From the NCBI GenBank assembly GCA_016206725.1, contig JACQRA010000147.1, forward strand, positions 1 through 7,133: a stretch of 7,133 nucleotides of DNA. The letters run 5' to 3'. A model generated the notes under the pieces. That model was not told the origin of the DNA. It searched no databases and was given only the letters and a program-made list of their open reading frames with translations. Source of the stretch: Candidatus Omnitrophota bacterium. GTDB lineage: Bacteria > Omnitrophota > Gorgyraeia > Aquiviventales > Aquiviventaceae. The position numbers and the translations under genes were made by a program. Positions 6,019 through 7,133 of this stretch are shown piece after piece; position 1 is the first letter of the stretch; every line of letters starts with the position of its first letter.

Positions 6019-7133
6019 CACCGACACGATGACGCAGAAACGGAAGGATTGTTCTGAGCGCCCTGCTGATAGAGTGTTCGAATGAGCGCTTGGTACCGCA
6101 TGGCGATGGCCGCTCGTTTGGCTTTGAGGGTGGGGGTGAGCTCGCCGGCGGCTTGCGTGAATTCTTTGTCCAGCAGGGCGATCGCTTTGATCTGCTCGAA
6201 GCTGGGCAGGTGTTGCTGAAGCGCCTGCACGCGACCCCACAGGAAGTCACGGATGAGAGAAGACTGCACCAGGGCCTGGGGTTCGCTTGGCAGGCCGTGG
6301 TCTTTGGCATAGTCCGCCAATCGCTCAAACCGTGGGATGATCAGCGCGATACAGTACGGTTCCCGATCTCCGTAGACGAACGCCTGGGCGATAGCCGGGT
6401 CGGTCAGAAACAGACCCTCTAACTTTTGCGGCGCGACAAATTTCCCGCCGGCCGTCTTGATGAGGTCTTTCTTCCGATCCGTAATTGACACGAAGCCCTC
6501 GGCGTCGATGGTCCCGATGTCGCCGGTATGACACCATCCCTCCCTGATGACCGTCTGGGTCGCCCCAGGTTGTCGGTAATACCCCTGCATCACATGTGGT
6601 CCACTGGTCAGAATCTCCCCGTCCTCCGCTAGCTTGACGTCCACCCCGTTGATGGGCAGACCGACCGTGCCGAACTTCAGCGCGCCCGGGCGATTGACGC
6701 AGATGACGGGAGAGGTTTCCGTCAGTCCATAACCTTCCAAGATGATGACGTGTGCGCTATAGAAGAACTCCGCGATGGGTTTCGACAGCGGGGCGCTTCC
6801 TGAGACAAAGAATCGCAACCGGCCGCCGAGACGCTGATGAAATGTGTGAAAGACGAGGCGTTGCGCGAGCTGCTCTTGACACCACAGCCACGGTGAGATC
6901 GGCCGGTGCGTCAAACGAGACGGCGCAGTCGCCCGGCCCACGGCGAACGCCCATTCCACGATGCGTCGTTTCCTCGTCGGGGCCTGCTGAATCCCTTCCT
7001 GGATGCGCATGTAGAGTTTCTCGAAAAACCTCGGCACCCCCAGCATCACCGTCGGTCGGACGTCCCCCCTGTTAATGGGGATCGTGTCCATGTTTTCCGC
7101 GTAGGCGACCGATGCGCCGGCCATCAGCATGAG
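6018..7133 (-). CDS. Long-chain acyl-CoA synthetase (AMP-forming), 5'-truncated by the window edge
   Basis: Adenylate-forming enzyme that would activate a fatty acid as acyl-AMP and transfer it to CoA. It acts in the cytoplasm or at the membrane face. The visible 371 residues are the C-terminal part. Counting from the window edge they show SGSAPLS (111-117), the adenylation signature YGLTETSP (135-142), GWCHTGDIG (199-207, with the ribose-binding Asp), ITDRKKDLIKTAGGKFVAP (217-235, hinge and CoA-face region), and the C-terminal ELTPTLKAKR (331-340) carrying the probable catalytic Lys. This set, especially DLIKTAGGK and ELTPTLKxKR, is typical of the long-chain (FadD15/FAA-like) branch rather than acetyl-CoA synthetases or NRPS domains. 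Full members have about 600 residues, so roughly the first 230, including the P-loop-like TSGTTGxPKG motif, lie outside the window. The frame is open through position 7133. The stop codon TGA shares its A with the ATG of the next gene, which suggests coupled translation. Family call is firm; chain-length preference cannot be read from the sequence. Confidence 0.93.
   Translation of the reverse strand, partial: LMLMAGASVAYAENMDTIPINRGDVRPTVMLGVPRFFEKLYMRIQEGIQQAPTRKRRIVEWAFAVGRATAPSRLTHRPISPWLWCQEQLAQRLVFHTFHQRLGGRLRFFVSGSAPLSKPIAEFFYSAHVIILEGYGLTETSPVICVNRPGALKFGTVGLPINGVDVKLAEDGEILTSGPHVMQGYYRQPGATQTVIREGWCHTGDIGTIDAEGFVSITDRKKDLIKTAGGKFVAPQKLEGLFLTDPAIAQAFVYGDREPYCIALIIPRFERLADYAKDHGLPSEPQALVQSSLIRDFLWGRVQALQQHLPSFEQIKAIALLDKEFTQAAGELTPTLKAKRAAIAMRYQALIRTLYQQGAQNNPSVSASSCR

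Noticed and set aside
6019..6240. N-terminal extension of the alpha/beta hydrolase by 74 codons
   Set aside because: It lies out of frame over the conserved C-terminal domain of the acyl-CoA synthetase and shows no domain character.
7059..7081. C-run and G-run that could pair (CCCC...GGGG) near the right edge
   Set aside because: It lies inside conserved acyl-CoA synthetase coding sequence, the stem is only about four pairs, and no other regulatory sign accompanies it.

Overview
The window is a compact, GC-rich stretch of bacterial chromosome in which every supportable gene lies on the minus strand. Read in the direction of transcription (from 7133 down to 1) the order is: a long-chain acyl-CoA synthetase (AMP-forming, 5' end cut off by the window edge), an alpha/beta hydrolase of the monoacylglycerol-lipase type, a secreted TPR protein with a gluzincin (HExxH) peptidase domain, a UMF1/Atg22-like MFS transporter, a bacterial family X DNA polymerase (Pol-beta core plus PHP exonuclease), the ribosome-assembly GTPase Era, and the possible first codons of another gene at the left edge.

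The five junctions between complete genes are very tight: 1-nt overlap, 1-nt gap, 46-nt overlap, 4-nt overlap (GTGA) and 2-nt gap. There is no room for a promoter or terminator between them, so they are probably one transcript with translational coupling. The only non-coding stretch is about 50 nt after era (positions 25-74). It holds a 6-bp hairpin directly upstream of a GGGGAGG ribosome binding site.

The organism is a Gram-negative-type bacterium from a lineage that carries PolX with an intact PHP domain. GC-rich composition, the UMF1 transporter and the acyl-CoA synthetase style would fit Nitrospirota or a neighbouring phylum, but this is a guess and no marker here proves it.

Functionally, the upstream half looks like a lipid and envelope set: acyl-CoA activation, acylglycerol or ester hydrolysis, an exported metallopeptidase-like protein and a transporter. 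The downstream half is information processing: DNA gap repair (PolX) and 16S rRNA maturation/30S assembly (Era). I see no mobile-element gene, CRISPR array, tRNA or rRNA, and no evidence of a novel defence or biosynthetic system. The most unusual feature is a 12-bp perfect inverted repeat (AGGGGACACAAA / TTTGTGTCCCCT, 971-1011) across the polX-era junction. It encodes the last residues of PolX and the first residues of Era, with the polX stop and the era start both in its 17-nt loop. It looks like a small palindromic repeat that landed at the junction and was absorbed into both genes.
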